The notes: generated by a model not told the origin, from the letters alone. 64,000 bases of DNA from an uncultured Alistipes sp. (GCA_944323075.1 CALURC010000001.1:183764-247763); one strand, 5' to 3'; numbered from the stretch's first letter, positions 9,338 to 18,434 are shown. A program made the numbers and translations.

Positions 9338-9485
9338 AACCTAGGAAATTTCAATAACCAATACACGAATAAGCGAGTGAATGCCTGCGTTTTGCGCAGG
9401 TGAAACTTGTCTGTATTGGTGGGTTTTCCTAGGACCCGAGGCGTAGATTTAGTTTCGCCTGCGCTTTGTTTTGTTCTAGGAACCC
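9338..9485 (+). ncRNA. Putative structured RNA or cis-regulatory leader with competing stems
   Basis: This intergenic stretch (9187-9616, 430 bp) has no convincing gene but strong nested complementarity. CCTAGGAAA (9340-9348) pairs with TTTCCTAGG (9425-9433). Inside it ACCAATACA (9357-9365) pairs with TGTATTGGT (9412-9420), and at the top CCTGCG/CGCAGG (9384-9400) closes a 5-nt loop. Downstream, AGGCG/CGCCT (9439-9460) forms a further hairpin. The strand at 9426-9434 can instead pair with TTCTAGGAA (9474-9482), so two mutually exclusive folds are possible. It may be a leader of the AraC-family gene, an independent small RNA or a dispersed repeat; I could not assign a family. Strand is assumed from the downstream gene. 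Confidence 0.45.
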
Positions 9486-9616
9486 GCCGCAATCCCGACA
9501 ATAGTTTGCGCAAAAACAGTAGCATCATGAAAAGCAAAATTGTTGGGTCATGTCTTGATTCAATCCACTGTCTATACCCCATTCCTACCCCCATTCGTCA
9601 TATCTCATTGTAGCTT

Positions 9617-10468
9617 ATGAATCCGAAAATGGGTAGAGAATGTTATGTCTGCAAGTCTTTATTCCCGTCTTTCGTAGTTACTCATGAGGGGAAAACAGAT
9701 GAAGTCCTTAGACTTTATTCTGAGGATATGTCTATGCTTGTATTTGTTCTATATGGAGATATAAGTCTATCTATATCGTCACCTTATAGCTATGAAAATA
9801 AAATCATTGAAAAACGGCAGTTTTTCTTATCGCCATTGGGAGAGGAAAGTGTAATCACAACTCTCTCCGACGAAAGCAAATTACTGATATATAAATTTAA
9901 TCAGGATGCTTTTTATTGCGTCCGACATTTCCTTTGTCAACTCGGCAGCCTCAGCAATAAATTTCCGACACAAAACCTCGGTGTATTGTATCTAAACGAC
10001 TCTCTATTCGAGTATCTAAAGTCGCTGACACAACTATTGAAATCAAAAAAATACTGTTCACACTACTACGATATGATGATTGAAGAGATAATCATCTATC
10101 TCAATGAATTTTATTCCAGAAAAGAACTCTCCTCGCTATTCAGTCCGATACTCGGACAAGATTCTGATTTCAGAAGTTTCATATACGCTAATTACCGGAA
10201 AGTCAACAATGTCAAAGAACTTGCCAAACAAAAAAGCATGACAACGGTAACTTTCAACAGACATTTCATCCGTGCATTTGGGGTCTCGGCCTCAAACTGG
10301 ATCAGAGAGCGACGTAAAGAGGAAATCAAAAGAGATATTATGCTTACCGATCTAAGTTTCACAGAATTAGCTTTTAAATACAATTTTTCTTCATCTGCCT
10401 ATTTTACAATATTCTGTAAAAATAATTGGGGTAAAACCCCGAGCGAAATTCGATTCAATCAAAAATAA
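9617..10468 (+). CDS. AraC-family transcriptional regulator
   Basis: 283 residues. The C-terminal 95 residues form the double helix-turn-helix of AraC/XylS regulators: VKELAKQKSMTTVTFNRHF is the first recognition unit, and FTELAFKYNFSSSAYF followed by WGKTPSEIR is the second. The N-terminal about 180 residues look like a cupin-type sensing domain without a recognisable ligand motif. The gene lies inside the fibre cluster, between two groups of subunit genes and read in the same direction. I infer that it controls those subunits, as AraC-type regulators do for many surface-structure loci. Its own leader is long and potentially structured. Confidence 0.85.
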   Translation: MNPKMGRECYVCKSLFPSFVVTHEGKTDEVLRLYSEDMSMLVFVLYGDISLSISSPYSYENKIIEKRQFFLSPLGEESVITTLSDESKLLIYKFNQDAFYCVRHFLCQLGSLSNKFPTQNLGVLYLNDSLFEYLKSLTQLLKSKKYCSHYYDMMIEEIIIYLNEFYSRKELSSLFSPILGQDSDFRSFIYANYRKVNNVKELAKQKSMTTVTFNRHFIRAFGVSASNWIRERRKEEIKRDIMLTDLSFTELAFKYNFSSSAYFTIFCKNNWGKTPSEIRFNQK

Positions 10469-10584
10469 GCCCAGAACTTTCAATGCAAAACATCATACAT
10501 TTCAGAATTATAAAAATATGTCTACAAATCGTAAAAAGCACATCGACAGAACAAGTTACCTTTAACTGATTTTATGCCCAAACC

Positions 10585-11478
10585 ATGATACGCTGTCATT
10601 ACAACTCATTTTTTATGGCCATTATGGCTACACTTATCTGTTCGTGCCAAAAGATGGAACCGGTCGACACGAATAGTGATAATAAATTGGAGTTCCGCAT
10701 CGTTGCCGGAACACAAAACGAAATATCGACTTACGCGTCTGACAAAGGAGGAACGGTCAACGTCGACAAAAATATATATGACCAACGATATATTCTGGAA
10801 ATATACGACGGTCAGGACCGAATCTACCGTCAAGTGCAGAATTGCGAAATCGGAGAATCGATCTCATTCGATGTAAGATTGCTTGCAAAAAAATATACAC
10901 TCGCTCTATGGGCAGACTTTACTCCTAACGGCAGTAAAGAAGATAATCTTTACAATACAGCCGACGGGCTCCACCAAGTAACTTATAGAGAAGGTACAAC
11001 TCTCAAGATGCTTTCTATGGATAACGCTGATGCCTATTGCCATGTCGAAGAATTAGATCTCAGTTCTTCTGGCATAAGTATGAAAAACATAGTCATGCAA
11101 CGCCCCCTCGGAAAAATCCGCTTTTGGACACCCGATGCATCAAATACATTAACACCGGTCGTTTCTAAAATATCTCTCTCCGGAAGAGATATACCTACTA
11201 CCTATAATGTATTGACAGGTAACTGTTCCGGCTCTTTAGTTTCAAATGAAATGTACTTCGAAGCTATTCATGAGACATCGACAGTGAACGGTTCCGACAA
11301 TGAGGGATATCTTTTGGGAAATATCTATGTCTTCGCCGATATGCAGGAAGAGATATATCAAACAAACATCACCACATATGCCGATGACAATAGAGAGATA
11401 AAAATAGGAGAACATACACTAGACATTCCTGTAAAGAGGAACAAACTCACGACCGTAACAGGGAATTTTTTCAATTAA
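10585..11478 (+). CDS. FimA/Mfa-like fimbrial lipoprotein, short variant ending at the GNFF motif
   Basis: 297-residue lipoprotein (lipobox CSC, Cys21, then QKMEP). Family marks are YDQRYILEIY (Arg68), WADF, MQRPLGKIRF and NKLTTVTGNFFN. The protein stops at that point, whereas its paralogues continue for 15-35 residues with a further acidic strand (NEG...VEDPF type). If the extra strand is the donor strand for subunit joining, as the C-terminal strands are in type V pili, this subunit could accept but not donate, which fits a terminal position. That is inference. It is the first gene after the AraC regulator; a near-consensus TACCTTTA lies at 10557-10564. Confidence 0.72.
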   Translation: MIRCHYNSFFMAIMATLICSCQKMEPVDTNSDNKLEFRIVAGTQNEISTYASDKGGTVNVDKNIYDQRYILEIYDGQDRIYRQVQNCEIGESISFDVRLLAKKYTLALWADFTPNGSKEDNLYNTADGLHQVTYREGTTLKMLSMDNADAYCHVEELDLSSSGISMKNIVMQRPLGKIRFWTPDASNTLTPVVSKISLSGRDIPTTYNVLTGNCSGSLVSNEMYFEAIHETSTVNGSDNEGYLLGNIYVFADMQEEIYQTNITTYADDNREIKIGEHTLDIPVKRNKLTTVTGNFFN

Positions 11479-11626
11479 AGACAACTCTTTTTCGTCCAAT
11501 ACCCATCACACGTTTTTGGACGCATCTAAAAAACGAACAATTCCATAAACGGTCTATGTCTAAAATGTTTTTAAGGGAAACACATATTAGGGAATAACAG
11601 TCGTAACACTTTTTATCATTCGAGTT

Positions 11627-12640
11627 ATGAAAAGATACAGTTTACTCGTTTTGTCATGGATGACAACAACGTTGTTTTTGGGTTCATGCCAACGCGAAGA
11701 TTTGAATACGACCCAAAACCGTGAGGTTGATTTTTCAGTAAAGGCCGGAATTCCTGTCGGTATCACCACGTATACTGAAGATGCCTTTTCGCATCAAGGA
11801 GGAGCAATAAACGTTGACCCTACGAAATATGATCTAAGATATATTCTCGAAGTCTACACCCAGGATAAAAATCCTGTCAGGGTCTACCGAAAAACAGCCA
11901 TTGTTTCCGATGATTTTTCTTCAGAAGTCACGTTCTCATCTCGTCTCGTAGCTAAAAAATACAAATTCGTTTTTTGGGCCGACTTTGTCGAAGAAGGTAG
12001 TACTGAAGGTCTTCATTACCAAACCGATCCTCTGACTCAGATTTCATACAAAGAGAGTGTATCGCTTGATAATATGACAACCGATATTATTGATGCATAT
12101 TATCATGTAGAAGAGGTCGACCTCACCGAATCCCAGAATATCGAAGGTATTGTACTTCATCGTCCTCTCGGAAAAGTTCGACTCATTGCAACCGACATGT
12201 TGTCCGGGGGAGCAACCCAGAGCGAATACCCTGCTACGGTAAAGATTGACTATAAACAAGTAGAAGTCCCCGCATCCTTCGATGCCCTCAACGAAAAGCC
12301 ACTCGAATCTACCCTGAAAATCGGTGATATTACATTGCCGAGTATCAACGAAGATGTATTAGTAAGCGGTAATATATACAGTGGAGCTTATCTGCTCGGG
12401 TATCACTACATTTTTGCAACCGATGCATCGACTGCATACGAAATAGACGTAACCGCTTACGATCAAAACGGCAAAGAGATATGTACCCGCAGTCTCTCTC
12501 CAATTCCTGTACAGAAAAACAGACTCACTACAGTAATAGGAAACTTCTACACCAATGAAGGAACATTAAGAATCGTTGTAGAAGCTCCGTTTGAAGACCC
12601 CGAAACAGAAATCCCCGTATCATTATCTACCCTTCCTTAA
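11627..12640 (+). CDS. FimA/Mfa-like fimbrial lipoprotein subunit
   Basis: 337 residues with a lipoprotein signal (LGSC, Cys21) and the tail QREDL. The single domain contains YDLRYILEVY (Arg71), WADF, HRPLGKVRLIATD and NRLTTVIGNFYTNEG, then a closing VEAPFEDPETE strand. The upstream 148 bp hold a 7-bp hairpin (11493-11522) without a T tract and no exact promoter match. The next subunit gene begins 79 bp downstream, so the two are probably co-transcribed. Predicted to be surface exposed through its lipid anchor, or released into a fibre if the N-terminus is removed during maturation. Confidence 0.75.
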   Translation: MKRYSLLVLSWMTTTLFLGSCQREDLNTTQNREVDFSVKAGIPVGITTYTEDAFSHQGGAINVDPTKYDLRYILEVYTQDKNPVRVYRKTAIVSDDFSSEVTFSSRLVAKKYKFVFWADFVEEGSTEGLHYQTDPLTQISYKESVSLDNMTTDIIDAYYHVEEVDLTESQNIEGIVLHRPLGKVRLIATDMLSGGATQSEYPATVKIDYKQVEVPASFDALNEKPLESTLKIGDITLPSINEDVLVSGNIYSGAYLLGYHYIFATDASTAYEIDVTAYDQNGKEICTRSLSPIPVQKNRLTTVIGNFYTNEGTLRIVVEAPFEDPETEIPVSLSTLP

Positions 12641-12719
12641 CCACTTTCTGGAAAGGAGCTTTTCTCTGCACACATACAGATCATCATTATAAAGAACAGG
12701 CCTGAAACAGTTATTATCC

Positions 12720-13718
12720 ATGAAAAATCTATCTTTGATTATTGCAGCAGCCACACTGTCCTCAATGCTTTGGTCATGCCAAAAAGCAGAATCCGAAAAC
12801 GGATTGACCAACGGAGAGGTGGAATTCAGTATTGCAGCAGGAATACCCAACGAAATCACAACATATGGTCCGGAAGGAACCGGCTCCCATAACGGAGGTG
12901 CCGTACTGCTCGATCCTAAAGACTACGATCTTCGCTATGTTCTCGAAGTATGGACAAACGAACAAACCCCACAACTTGCCTATCAAGAAACGAAGTATGT
13001 TCCGGACAATTTTACCACGCAATCTGTACTATTCAACGTTCGTCTGGTTGCAAAAAACTACAATTTTGTATTCTGGGCAGATTTTGTCCCCGAAGGAACT
13101 ACTACAGATAACTATTACAGTACTTCCGATCTGACCCACATCACGTATGCCAAAGATCCAGACTTGACAGATGATGCGATGGATGCATACAGTAAAGTCG
13201 TTGCCGTAGATTTATCATCACAAAATACAAATATTCAAGACGTAAAACTCCAAAGGCCATTCGGCAAACTCCGTCTGATTGCAACCGACGAACTTTCCGG
13301 TTCCCTTCAAAATGACGAATCACCTGCATCGACCGAATTAAGATATGCAGATGGAACAACGATTCCGGATGTTTTCAATGCACTTACCGGAAAAGCTTCA
13401 GGCAATCGGTCGGTATCCATGATGGAAGCTTCCGTACAGCAAGAAGACGCAACAGTGAACGGTACCACTTATACTGACGCCTATACCCTGATTACGAATT
13501 ACATCTTTGCTTCAGACGCCCATACGGCATATGCCATGGACATAACAATCAAAAACACGGACAACAATACGATCGGTATGCGTAGTCTATCTCAAATACC
13601 GGTTGTAAAAAACAAACTTACTACAGTTATCGGGAACTTCTACTCCAATGAGGGTAAGTTGGCGATCGTCGTTGAAGACCCATTCGAAAGTCCCGATATC
13701 ACCGTTGATCAACATTGA
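12720..13718 (+). CDS. FimA/Mfa-like fimbrial lipoprotein subunit
   Basis: 332 residues. The lipobox is WSC with Cys20, followed by QKAESENG. The family signature is complete: YDLRYVLEVW (Arg72), WADF, QRPFGKLRLIATDELSG, NKLTTVIGNFYSNEG and an acidic end VEDPFESPD. It resembles the N-terminal domains of the second giant adhesin downstream and of the 11627 paralogue more closely than the FimB-like gene, which suggests local duplication. Single domain; a stalk or accessory subunit is the simplest reading. Confidence 0.75.
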   Translation: MKNLSLIIAAATLSSMLWSCQKAESENGLTNGEVEFSIAAGIPNEITTYGPEGTGSHNGGAVLLDPKDYDLRYVLEVWTNEQTPQLAYQETKYVPDNFTTQSVLFNVRLVAKNYNFVFWADFVPEGTTTDNYYSTSDLTHITYAKDPDLTDDAMDAYSKVVAVDLSSQNTNIQDVKLQRPFGKLRLIATDELSGSLQNDESPASTELRYADGTTIPDVFNALTGKASGNRSVSMMEASVQQEDATVNGTTYTDAYTLITNYIFASDAHTAYAMDITIKNTDNNTIGMRSLSQIPVVKNKLTTVIGNFYSNEGKLAIVVEDPFESPDITVDQH

Positions 13719-13794
13719 TCGGACTCTGCAAATCCGACCGATAATTTGACATGAAAATTTCGGATTGAATTGTAACATCAGAAAATCTAAAAAG

Positions 13795-13832
13795 AATAAA
13801 GCCTTTCCGTAAAAGGTATAGCTGTCTTTATT
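13795..13832 (+). promoter_or_regulatory. Nested hairpin in the leader of the second giant adhesin
   Basis: AATAAAG (13795-13801) pairs with CTTTATT (13826-13832) around an inner CCTTT/AAAGG stem. It lies 43 bp before the adhesin ATG and only a few T's follow. It could be a weak terminator for the upstream subunit gene or a leader structure. Confidence 0.35.
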
Positions 13833-13875
13833 TCATATCTGCACATAACACTAATCATTTTAATACCAAACTATT

Positions 13876-16800
13876 ATGAGAAAGTACTATCTATTGATCT
13901 TATCGTTGGCAACGACAGGATTCATCTTTAGTTCATGCCAAAAAGATGAACCGGCAACCAACGTGAATGGCGAGGTTGACTTCTCGATCTCTGCCGGTAT
14001 TCCGTCCGGACTAACAACTTATGCTCAACCGGATTTACAGTCGCATCTGGGCGGTGCAAATAACCTTGACAAAGAGGTATACGATTTGCGCTACATCCTC
14101 GAAGTATGGACCGACGAAGCGACACCGAAACTCGCCTACAAAGAAATCATTACAGAAGACAACTTCGGAGGTGTAACCTTCAAGGCCCGTCTATTAGCGA
14201 AAAAATATAATTTCGTTTTCTGGGCAGACTTCGTCAATGAAGGCGGAAATGACAACTTGGTATACAATGCAGACGAACTTACGGCAATCACCTATGCTGA
14301 CTTGACCGATAGACGTGCCGGTCAGGATCTTGCCGACGCCTATTATGCAGTAGTCCCGGTTGATCTGACCACTGCTGGCCAGACTATGAACAAAGTGACA
14401 CTCAAACGTCCATTCGGTAAGATCCGTCTGATCGCAACGGATCAATTAAGCGGCAATTTACAAACAGAAAGACCATCGTCTACTGAAGTTGCATACGGCA
14501 ATTACAATGTCCCGACGACGTTCAATGCCCTTACCAAAGAGACTTCTGGGTCTGCCGCTGCCGGATCATACATTTTTACCCCCCAAACGGAAGAGTATGT
14601 CCTGAATGGCTCTTCGCAAAATAAGACAGGTTATATTCTCGGATACGACTATATTTTCTCCTCCGATGAAGTTCCTTCCTATGCTTTCAATGTAACCGTA
14701 AAAAGCGAAAGCGGACAGATCGGTTATAGAGAGCTGTCGAATATTCCGGTTGCCGAAAATAAACTCACGACAGTTATCGGAAACTTTTACACCTATGAAG
14801 GTGCGATGGACGTTATCGTAGAAGATCCTTTCGATAACGAAGAAAATGTAGATGTTCCGGAGAGCATTACGGTTAACTCATCTACCGCTCTTCAAAATGC
14901 CATCGATGCCGCTGCCGACGGTGATATCATCATCATAGCTCCCGGAAGCTACGGAGCATTCACCTCTGCACAATCGACACAAAGCTATTTCCAACTACCT
15001 ACAGACAAGAGCCTCATTATACGTGGAGCCAATGCTGGAATCGATCCTAATACCGGAACGAGAGGAGAAGAAACAATCATTACTATACCGTTTGTTTATG
15101 CCCATAGCACGGAAACGACAGCTGACTTTACCTTTGATGGTTTGACTTTCGCCGAACAAGGACAGATTTCTGTCGGAAAAGAGAGTGGAGCAAACCTTAC
15201 GTTCACAAACAACATCGTAAAAGACCAGACCCGTACAGCTGATGCGAACAACGCATTCTTCGCGACTCCATACACCTACGGAACCAGCTATACTATGGGA
15301 GAGATTGTTGTCGAAAACAACTTGATAGACGGGGAAGGACTGGGTGCAACCAATTCTTGCGGTTTCAGAATATGGGGAGTAGCCAGTGCTACTTTTAAAA
15401 ATAATGTATTCAAGAACTTTACACACTCCGCCGCTCAATTCGACAATGTATCTGGAGATCTGAATCTGGACGGAAACAGCTTCGAGAACTGCGACAACTA
15501 TAAACTCAGGGTACAAGTCGTCAATATCGACGGAGAACGTAATTACGGATCAAACGAAGCTGACGTAACCGAAAAAGGATTCCTTAAAATCGAAAGAACC
15601 GGTACAGGTTATGATACGTTTGCAGACGTTCTGGCCGCCGCTCAGGAGAATGACGTGATTTTGATTGCCGAAGGAGAATATGCATTGAATCAAGAAATTA
15701 CCAGCACATCAGGGAACAATCAAAAATTCTATCTTCCGATCGAAACTCAAGGACTGACGCTCAAAGGAAAGGGAAGTGCTGAAAAAACGGTTGTTTATGG
15801 ATCAGAAATAACTCCGAACGGTAGTTGGGGAACCCAAACGACATTGATTATTTTTGCAGAGAACGTCAAGATCAGCAACTTGACCCTGATGCCTAAACAG
15901 GAAACCAACAAGCTGATCGAAATTCGGGCTAACGGATTCGAATTGAGCGACTGTATCGTTGTTCCCAATTCAAAAGTCGCTGGAGCCTGTCTCACCGATG
16001 CTGCATCCGTATACTTTGCAGAAGACGTTACGAACGGAACCATCAAAAACAACAAATTCGAATATGGAAATATCGCTTTCGATGGTATCATGGACGGCAC
16101 ATTCACCATTGAAGGTAATACATTCGATAAATTCAACCAATGGGAGGATACACTATACCCGACGTTCACCTGCTCGTATTGGGGCAATGGTAAAGAACTG
16201 AATAAGTCCAATATGGTTGTAAACATCAAAAACAACACGTTCACTAACGTGGAACCGCTCGGAGCAACCAACGACATTCCAGTAGTCAGGGCCTCCTACG
16301 GTATCTTTAATCTGGAAGGCAATTCGTTCCCGACAGATGGCGTTTATTGGAAATCGGCTCCGGGTTCAAACATTCCGAACTCTTTCGGTGCTGTATATGT
16401 AAATTACAACTCTGCAATCGACCAAAAATGGATTACAGACCGTACAGAACCCAAGAATTTCGCTATCTCAAACGATGTGATCGAATTCGAGACCCTGACG
16501 GCTCCGGCAAACCAATGGTATGCATGGCAAGGTCGCAAAGCTGCCGTAAATATGGACGAACAATCCTCTTGGGAGGTTACTGCCACCCTCACCCTTACAG
16601 GAGAAAATCGTTCCGTCAACAAGAGTATCTGGCTGAATATAGGTATCGATTGGCCGATCGTTCTGTTCAAACAGGATACGGACGGTACACGTACATGGAA
16701 ATATTGGGACAGTACGGGAGACGGCGAATGGTTGGATATTCCTGCCGATGCAAATATCCCGACAACAGCCGGTGAATATGAAATCAAAATAACTTTCAAC

Positions 16801-16953
16801 AACGGAACAATCACCCACTCCATCAATGGAACGGATGTGGCTTCGTACACCCTCGATGAACAAACAACAGCTGTCAAGGAGATCATTTTCAACTCTTACA
16901 GCATCGGTGAAACCTACAAAACAACATGGAGTTATCCTGTTGTCAGATACTAA
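13876..16953 (+). CDS. Giant surface adhesin lipoprotein: FimA/Mfa-like domain + beta-helix + C-terminal beta-sandwich-like domain
   Basis: 1025-residue lipoprotein (lipobox SSC, Cys21) whose tail QKDEP closely resembles the QKDDE-type surface-export signal of Bacteroidetes. Residues about 30-325 are the shared fimbrial-type domain (YDLRYILEVW with Arg72, WADF, KRPFGKIRLIATD, NKLTTVIGNFYTYEG). Two right-handed beta-helix modules follow (about 330-545 and 578-822). The second is homologous to the second module of the first giant adhesin, sharing AAxExxVIxIxEGEY at its start and FPxDxVYWxS at its end. The last about 180 residues differ: rich in Trp, Thr and Ile, they look like a lectin/LamG-type beta-sandwich and may bind carbohydrate. 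It ends the cluster and is followed by a 16-bp-stem terminator. Confidence 0.8.
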   Translation: MRKYYLLILSLATTGFIFSSCQKDEPATNVNGEVDFSISAGIPSGLTTYAQPDLQSHLGGANNLDKEVYDLRYILEVWTDEATPKLAYKEIITEDNFGGVTFKARLLAKKYNFVFWADFVNEGGNDNLVYNADELTAITYADLTDRRAGQDLADAYYAVVPVDLTTAGQTMNKVTLKRPFGKIRLIATDQLSGNLQTERPSSTEVAYGNYNVPTTFNALTKETSGSAAAGSYIFTPQTEEYVLNGSSQNKTGYILGYDYIFSSDEVPSYAFNVTVKSESGQIGYRELSNIPVAENKLTTVIGNFYTYEGAMDVIVEDPFDNEENVDVPESITVNSSTALQNAIDAAADGDIIIIAPGSYGAFTSAQSTQSYFQLPTDKSLIIRGANAGIDPNTGTRGEETIITIPFVYAHSTETTADFTFDGLTFAEQGQISVGKESGANLTFTNNIVKDQTRTADANNAFFATPYTYGTSYTMGEIVVENNLIDGEGLGATNSCGFRIWGVASATFKNNVFKNFTHSAAQFDNVSGDLNLDGNSFENCDNYKLRVQVVNIDGERNYGSNEADVTEKGFLKIERTGTGYDTFADVLAAAQENDVILIAEGEYALNQEITSTSGNNQKFYLPIETQGLTLKGKGSAEKTVVYGSEITPNGSWGTQTTLIIFAENVKISNLTLMPKQETNKLIEIRANGFELSDCIVVPNSKVAGACLTDAASVYFAEDVTNGTIKNNKFEYGNIAFDGIMDGTFTIEGNTFDKFNQWEDTLYPTFTCSYWGNGKELNKSNMVVNIKNNTFTNVEPLGATNDIPVVRASYGIFNLEGNSFPTDGVYWKSAPGSNIPNSFGAVYVNYNSAIDQKWITDRTEPKNFAISNDVIEFETLTAPANQWYAWQGRKAAVNMDEQSSWEVTATLTLTGENRSVNKSIWLNIGIDWPIVLFKQDTDGTRTWKYWDSTGDGEWLDIPADANIPTTAGEYEIKITFNNGTITHSINGTDVASYTLDEQTTAVKEIIFNSYSIGETYKTTWSYPVVRY

Positions 16954-16974
16954 ATCAATAATACTTAAACTGTA

Positions 16975-17014
16975 GAGAAAGGGGGGCATTATTAAATGCC
17001 CCCCTTTCTCTTAT
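16975..17014 (+). terminator. Very strong terminator closing the fibre cluster
   Basis: A perfect 16-bp stem (16975-16990 with 16995-17010) and an ATTA loop, containing a G6/C6 core, followed by TTATCTT. It marks the right end of the surface-fibre cluster. Confidence 0.85.
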
Positions 17015-17276
17015 CTTCAAGCAACAAATACGAGACTTGACATTTACTTCCACTACATGATTCAGCAACGTACCGGTGGAACTTATAAGCTTTGTATTTC
17101 TATTCGTCGTTAACCAACAATAGGTCACCACAAAATACTTTTTGGAACATTTCCAATTTTCCATCCATACACTCTTACGCAACAAACCCAATCCATGAGT
17201 ATAAAACCTCACAGAACGCACAACCTTGATTCATACCACATATTTCAGGAAACTCGAATTTTCCTTTCTTGTAGAA
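17015..17276. other. Intergenic region between convergent units, no gene seen
   Basis: The stretch between the second giant adhesin and the MFS gene is 323 bp in all. Apart from the terminator at its left end I see no credible coding frame, RNA gene or clear hairpin for the minus-strand operon. The small minus-strand frame across it runs through the terminator and is not credible. Confidence 0.6.
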
Positions 17277-18434
17277 TTAATTAGACCGTTTCACCTCGCG
17301 GATCAGCCAAACCATGTATAGCCAAACCAGAACCAACACTGCCATAGCAGCACTCTGGGTCCCAAACCACCCGGTTACCATACCCAAAATTGGAGGAAGT
17401 ACCGCTCCTCCGGCAATCCCGGCAATCAACAAGGCCGAAACCTCATTCGCCCGATCGGGGCGCCGTTGCAACGACAGCGAGAATATGATCGAAAAGAGGT
17501 TCGCATACCCGATTCCGAACACAACGACACTGAACAGGATAAACCACAAATTCCCCGTCAAAAGGACCAAAATCAATCCGGCCAAGGCGATGTAAACGCT
17601 GTAGGCAAAGAATTTCCGTTCGGGATACTTCATCAGCAGGATACCCCCACAAAAGGCACCGAGCATACGGGCAAAAAAGTAGACACTGTTACCCAACCCG
17701 GCATCAGCCCGCGTGAGTTCGCAACGCTCCATCAAAAACTTTGGGAAAGTAACATTAATACCCACATCAGCCCCTACAAGAACCAAAATCCCGATGAAAT
17801 AGAGAAGAATACGACGGTCACGGAACAGCTCAAACGTGTCACGGAACGAAATTTCGGTACGTTCCTGACGCACTTCTTCAACTGATGTCAGCCACAGCCA
17901 AATCAGTGCCAGCAACGACATGCCCGCATAGATCGGGAACACCAATTTCCACCCGAACACCGTTCCCGAAGCCCACGCCACGATAAACGGTCCGACGAAT
18001 GAGCTGATTGCTTTGACAAACTGTCCGAGCGTAAGCGTTCCGGTCACCTTGCCACTGCCGACCACGTCGGTTACCAGCGGATTAAGCGATACCTGCAACA
18101 GCGTATTGGCCATACCGAGCAGTCCGAATGCAACCATAACCGATGCAAAATCATAGACGACCAACGGTACGATCATCGCCACTACATGCAATAGGAAACT
18201 TAACAACACGGTATTTTTACGCCCGATCCGATTCATCAGCATTCCTGTCGGAACAGCAAGAACCAGAAACCAGAAAAAACAAGACAACGAAAGCAAATTC
18301 GCCTGCGTATCGTTCAAGTAAGAAAAATCAGCCTTGACATTATTAGTTCCTACCCCGATGATGTCGACAAATCCCATCACAAAAAAACCGAACATAATGG
18401 GAAACAACCGGACTAAAGAAAACTCTTTTTTCAT
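17277..18434 (-). CDS. MFS transporter, FucP/sugar-type
   Basis: 385 residues with about twelve hydrophobic segments and the MFS loop 2-3 motif (MNRIGRKN, near residue 68). The overall pattern resembles FucP-like and related sugar or sugar-acid proton symporters of Bacteroidetes. It is the last gene of a minus-strand operon with a secreted GH78 and GH2, a ROK kinase and a GmhA-type isomerase, 72 bp downstream of the isomerase. I infer that it carries the monosaccharide released by those enzymes across the inner membrane. Rhamnose or mannose are guesses from the glycosidase families. Confidence 0.8.
   Translation of the reverse strand: MKKEFSLVRLFPIMFGFFVMGFVDIIGVGTNNVKADFSYLNDTQANLLSLSCFFWFLVLAVPTGMLMNRIGRKNTVLLSFLLHVVAMIVPLVVYDFASVMVAFGLLGMANTLLQVSLNPLVTDVVGSGKVTGTLTLGQFVKAISSFVGPFIVAWASGTVFGWKLVFPIYAGMSLLALIWLWLTSVEEVRQERTEISFRDTFELFRDRRILLYFIGILVLVGADVGINVTFPKFLMERCELTRADAGLGNSVYFFARMLGAFCGGILLMKYPERKFFAYSVYIALAGLILVLLTGNLWFILFSVVVFGIGYANLFSIIFSLSLQRRPDRANEVSALLIAGIAGGAVLPPILGMVTGWFGTQSAAMAVLVLVWLYMVWLIREVKRSN

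Noticed and set aside
9304-9613. Two small opposite-strand open frames in the structured intergenic segment
   Set aside because: Both run through the inverted repeats, lack ribosome-binding sites and have no recognisable features. The base-pairing explains the sequence better than coding does.
16955-17221. Minus-strand 88-codon frame after the second giant adhesin
   Set aside because: It crosses the 16-bp-stem terminator and has no start context or similarity that I can see.
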